From Lysobacterales bacterium (GTDB taxonomy: Bacteria; Pseudomonadota; Gammaproteobacteria; Xanthomonadales; SZUA-36), in the NCBI GenBank assembly GCA_013213875.1, contig JABSSV010000272.1:1-7743 (forward strand): a DNA stretch of 7,743 bases. The letters are read 5' to 3'. The translations under genes and the position numbers were made by a program. Each line of letters opens with the position of its first letter. The first letter of the stretch is position 1. Under the pieces are notes generated by a model, which saw nothing but the letters and a program-made list of their open reading frames with translations, was not told where the DNA came from and made no database searches. This document shows positions 5,941-7,743 of the stretch, piece after piece.

Positions 5941-6805
5941 AGTGCTGCAAAAGTACCGTGCGGTTGCCATTCACAAATACCCGGTGCTCCGCATGCCAGC
6001 GCACGGCGCGGTTCAGTACCGTGCTTTCGATGTCCTGACCCAGTCGCTCCAGTTCCTTGGCGGGCATGCTGTGGTCAACGCGGCCTACGTCCTGCTCGAT
6101 AATGGGCCCCTCATCAAGATCCAGCGTGACGTAGTGGGCCGTGGCGCCGATCAGCTTCACCCCGCGCTCAAAGGCCTGGTAGTAGGGGCGTGCGCCTTTA
6201 AAGCCGGGCAGGAAGGAATGGTGGATATTGATGGCGCGCCCCTGCAGTAGCGCGCAAGCATGGGGCGTAAGAATCTGCATGTAACGTGCCAGTACCAGCA
6301 GTTCGGACTCGGTTTCTTCAAACAGGGCCAGAATTTTCGCTTCCTGCTCCGGTTTCTTGCCGGGCTCAATGGGGAAGTGATGGAAGGGCAGCTGGTGCCA
6401 CTCGACCAGGGAGCGCTGGTCCTCATGATTGGACACCACGCCGGTAATCTCAATCGGCAGATGGCCACCGGCCCAGCGATGCAGGAGCGCATTGAGGCAG
6501 TGGCTCTGACGGGAGCAGGCGATCAGCGTGCGGATCTTGCGGCTTTTGTCATGCACGGCGAAGCGCATGCCGAAACGACGTGCCACCTCGCTGCGGAATG
6601 CGTCGCTGAGCTCCTGCGCGGCATCTGGGCCCTCCGCGTCGTCTTCAAAGGCCAGGCGCAGAAACGATGTCTGCGCTTCCTCATCCACATAGTGGGACAT
6701 TTCCGTGATCAGCGCACCGCGCGCGGCCATAAAGCCCGTGGCGGCGGCTACCACGCCAACCGTATCGGTACAGCTGGCGGTAAGAATATAGGCGGGTCGG
6801 GTCAT
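5939..6805 (-). CDS. purU: Formyltetrahydrofolate deformylase
   Basis: This 288-residue cytoplasmic enzyme hydrolyses 10-formyltetrahydrofolate to formate and tetrahydrofolate, balancing one-carbon pools; in E. coli the formate supplies PurT. Residues 5-85 form an ACT domain (ILTASCTDTVGVVAA onward), absent from PurN and usual in PurU, where it senses methionine and glycine in E. coli. Residues 91-275 are the formyltransferase-type domain with SNHEDQRSL and LVLARYMQILTP. N193 and H195 in INIHHSFLP, and D231 in DEGPIIEQD, match the catalytic Asn-His-Asp of the PurN family. The start at 6805 is chosen because AGAGG (6819-6815) lies nine bases upstream and the N-terminus then fits the ACT domain; an ATG 15 codons further upstream (6850) adds a tail with no family match. 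It converges on atpC and is divergent from the cyclophilin gene. Confidence 0.96.
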   Translation of the reverse strand: MTRPAYILTASCTDTVGVVAAATGFMAARGALITEMSHYVDEEAQTSFLRLAFEDDAEGPDAAQELSDAFRSEVARRFGMRFAVHDKSRKIRTLIACSRQSHCLNALLHRWAGGHLPIEITGVVSNHEDQRSLVEWHQLPFHHFPIEPGKKPEQEAKILALFEETESELLVLARYMQILTPHACALLQGRAINIHHSFLPGFKGARPYYQAFERGVKLIGATAHYVTLDLDEGPIIEQDVGRVDHSMPAKELERLGQDIESTVLNRAVRWHAEHRVFVNGNRTVLLQH

Positions 6806-6829
6806 TGGTAAGCACCTCTGGTAAAGGCA

Positions 6830-6916
6830 GAGAATAGCGCGACCGACCATTCCTGCAATGTGCCCCTACCCGCCCGCAGCGACTTCCCTGCATGGTTGAT
6901 TGCTGCGAGAATAGCG
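6830..6916 (+). repeat. 10-bp direct repeat in the purU/cyclophilin divergent region
   Basis: GAGAATAGCG occurs at 6830-6839 and again at 6907-6916, in the same orientation, 77 bases apart. The first copy overlaps the candidate purU -10 box; the second is 11 bases before the cyclophilin ATG. They could be operator half-sites for a shared regulator, -10-like boxes on the minus strand (TATTCT), or chance. Confidence 0.35.
6831..6858 (-). promoter_or_regulatory. Possible purU promoter
   Basis: On the minus strand a TATTCT box (6836-6831, 4 of 6 consensus bases) lies 16 bases after TTGCAG (6858-6853, only TTG matching). Transcription would start some 20 bases before the purU ATG and include its Shine-Dalgarno. 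The boxes are weak and the assignment rests mostly on position. Confidence 0.28.
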
Positions 6917-6927
6917 GGTGTTAAAAA

Positions 6928-7743
6928 ATGTTCAGGTTCGTCCCTATGTTCCACAAGACTTTTCGCTGCGCCGCTTTCGCGGTGGCTTTTGTTGCCTGCC
7001 TCGCCGCACCGCTGTCCAGCCGCGCTACCGAGGTGGTCATTAATACCGCTTTCGGCCTGATTGAAGTGGACCTCACGGAAAACGCCACGCCGCTGACGGT
7101 CGCCAATTTTATGGGCTATGTGCGCGATGGGGCCTATGACAAGAATCTGATTCACCGCAGTGTTCCCACTTTTATTTTTCAAAGTGGCAGCTACGCTGTG
7201 ACCGGCGAAGGACAAATTGCTGACGTGGAAACCGGACCGCCGGTTCGCAACGAGTTCGGCGCATCCAATGTGCGGGGCACCATTGCCATGGCCAAGCTGG
7301 GCGGGAATCCGGACAGCGCCACCAGCGGCTGGTTTATCAATCTCGCGGATAACAGCACCAATCTGGACAATCAGAACGGTGGTTTTACGGTCTTTGGTCG
7401 CGTGCGGGAAGCGGACTACGACGTGCTGGATGCGATTGAAGCCGTGCAGACTTGGCGTTTTCAACCCCCATTTTCCGAAATACCGCTGCGTAACTTCAAT
7501 GGCGGTGGCCAAGCCGTCACGGCGGATAATTTCCTGCTGGTTTCCATTTCCGAGCTGTCCGACTTTGACATCAACGCGGGCCTTAACGATGCCTGGTACA
7601 ACCAGGAAACCGACGGCCAGGGTTTCTTTATCAATGTGTTTCCGGAGATCGGTCAGCTGTTTATCAGTTGGTTCACTTTTGAAGACGGCACCACCGACAC
7701 GGGTCTGGTGCCCAACCTCGGTGCGGCCAGTCATCGCTGGTTC
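6928..7743 (+). CDS. Secreted cyclophilin-type peptidyl-prolyl isomerase with C-terminal Trp-rich module (partial)
   Basis: The frame is open for 272 codons from ATG 6928 to the window end, so the gene is cut. Residues 1-33 look like a Sec signal peptide (H9-K10, R13, hydrophobic core about 14-29, likely cleavage after S-R-A33), giving a periplasmic or secreted protein. Residues 36-207 match the PpiA-type cyclophilin fold, which isomerises X-Pro bonds. Compared with human CypA, R55 is kept as R77, F60 as F82, Q63 as Q85, F113 as F136 and L122 as L146; GTIAMA (117-122) and FTVFGRV (153-159) are also kept. Q111 is replaced by G134 and W121 by N145. After a short linker, DAWYNQETDGQGFFINVF (221-238) begins a second module, with ISWFTFED and HRWF further on. 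ATG 6946 is an alternative start that keeps the signal peptide; neither start has a strong Shine-Dalgarno. No Pro-isomerase gene name is assigned because the module differs from ppiA. Confidence 0.9.
   Translation, partial: MFRFVPMFHKTFRCAAFAVAFVACLAAPLSSRATEVVINTAFGLIEVDLTENATPLTVANFMGYVRDGAYDKNLIHRSVPTFIFQSGSYAVTGEGQIADVETGPPVRNEFGASNVRGTIAMAKLGGNPDSATSGWFINLADNSTNLDNQNGGFTVFGRVREADYDVLDAIEAVQTWRFQPPFSEIPLRNFNGGGQAVTADNFLLVSISELSDFDINAGLNDAWYNQETDGQGFFINVFPEIGQLFISWFTFEDGTTDTGLVPNLGAASHRWF

Noticed and set aside
6260..6811. A 183-codon + strand open frame over purU.
   Set aside because: It is antisense to the well-supported purU coding sequence and has no recognisable motifs.
6806..6850. 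Upstream ATG (6850) as the purU start.
   Set aside because: It adds 15 residues with no family match and would place the good AGAGG ribosome site inside the coding region.
6896..6924. TTGATT (6896-6901) and TGTTAA (6919-6924) as the cyclophilin promoter.
   Set aside because: The second box matches only three of six bases and transcription would begin at or after the first ATG; not strong enough to annotate.
6988..7002. Cys24 of the cyclophilin precursor as a lipobox cysteine.
   Set aside because: The preceding residues F-V-A do not fit the usual L-A/S-G/A pattern, and a normal signal peptidase I site (S-R-A) follows.
6802..7734. A 310-codon minus-strand open frame over the cyclophilin gene.
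   Set aside because: The + strand frame gives a signal peptide and a clear cyclophilin with conserved motifs; the minus frame resembles no family and also overlaps the purU start.

Overview
The window is a stretch of gammaproteobacterial chromosome, moderately GC-rich. The F-type ATP synthase subunits resemble those of Pseudomonas and E. coli in length and sequence: b is 156 aa, delta 177 aa, alpha 514 aa, gamma 288 aa, and subunit c carries a Pseudomonas-like FANPFVGQ tail. I cannot name the genus. The C-terminal module of the last gene is of a kind I associate with marine and halophilic gammaproteobacteria, but that is recollection and not a placement.

Bases 1-5885 hold the ATP synthase operon in the standard order: the last 17 codons of atpB (a), then complete atpE (c), atpF (b), atpH (delta), atpA (alpha), atpG (gamma), atpD (beta) and atpC (epsilon), all on the + strand. 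Together they encode the proton-driven rotary motor: a, b and c form the membrane sector, alpha3-beta3-gamma-epsilon the catalytic head, and delta with b the stator. Every gene is intact and the P-loop, catalytic and proton-binding residues are present. The operon ends in a strong rho-independent terminator at 5911-5940.

On the opposite strand, convergent with atpC, is purU (5939-6805), a formyltetrahydrofolate deformylase with an ACT domain and a formyltransferase-type catalytic domain. Its stop codon overlaps the last bases of the operon terminator's T-tract. Divergent from purU, across a 122-base gap, a + strand gene starts at 6928 and runs off the end of the window. It encodes a secreted cyclophilin-type peptidyl-prolyl isomerase joined to the start of a tryptophan-rich C-terminal module.

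No new mobile, defence or biosynthetic system is visible, and there are no tRNAs, CRISPR arrays or insertion sequences. What is worth a second look is the punctuation of the atp operon. Perfect or near-perfect hairpins lie at the E-F, H-A, G-D and D-C junctions, two of them followed by short T-runs. There is a T-rich leader with a strong Shine-Dalgarno before atpE, and an identical 11-base ribosome-binding module before atpA and atpD, whose products are needed in equal numbers. These could help set the uneven subunit stoichiometry, but that is inference. The cyclophilin fusion is the least ordinary protein here.
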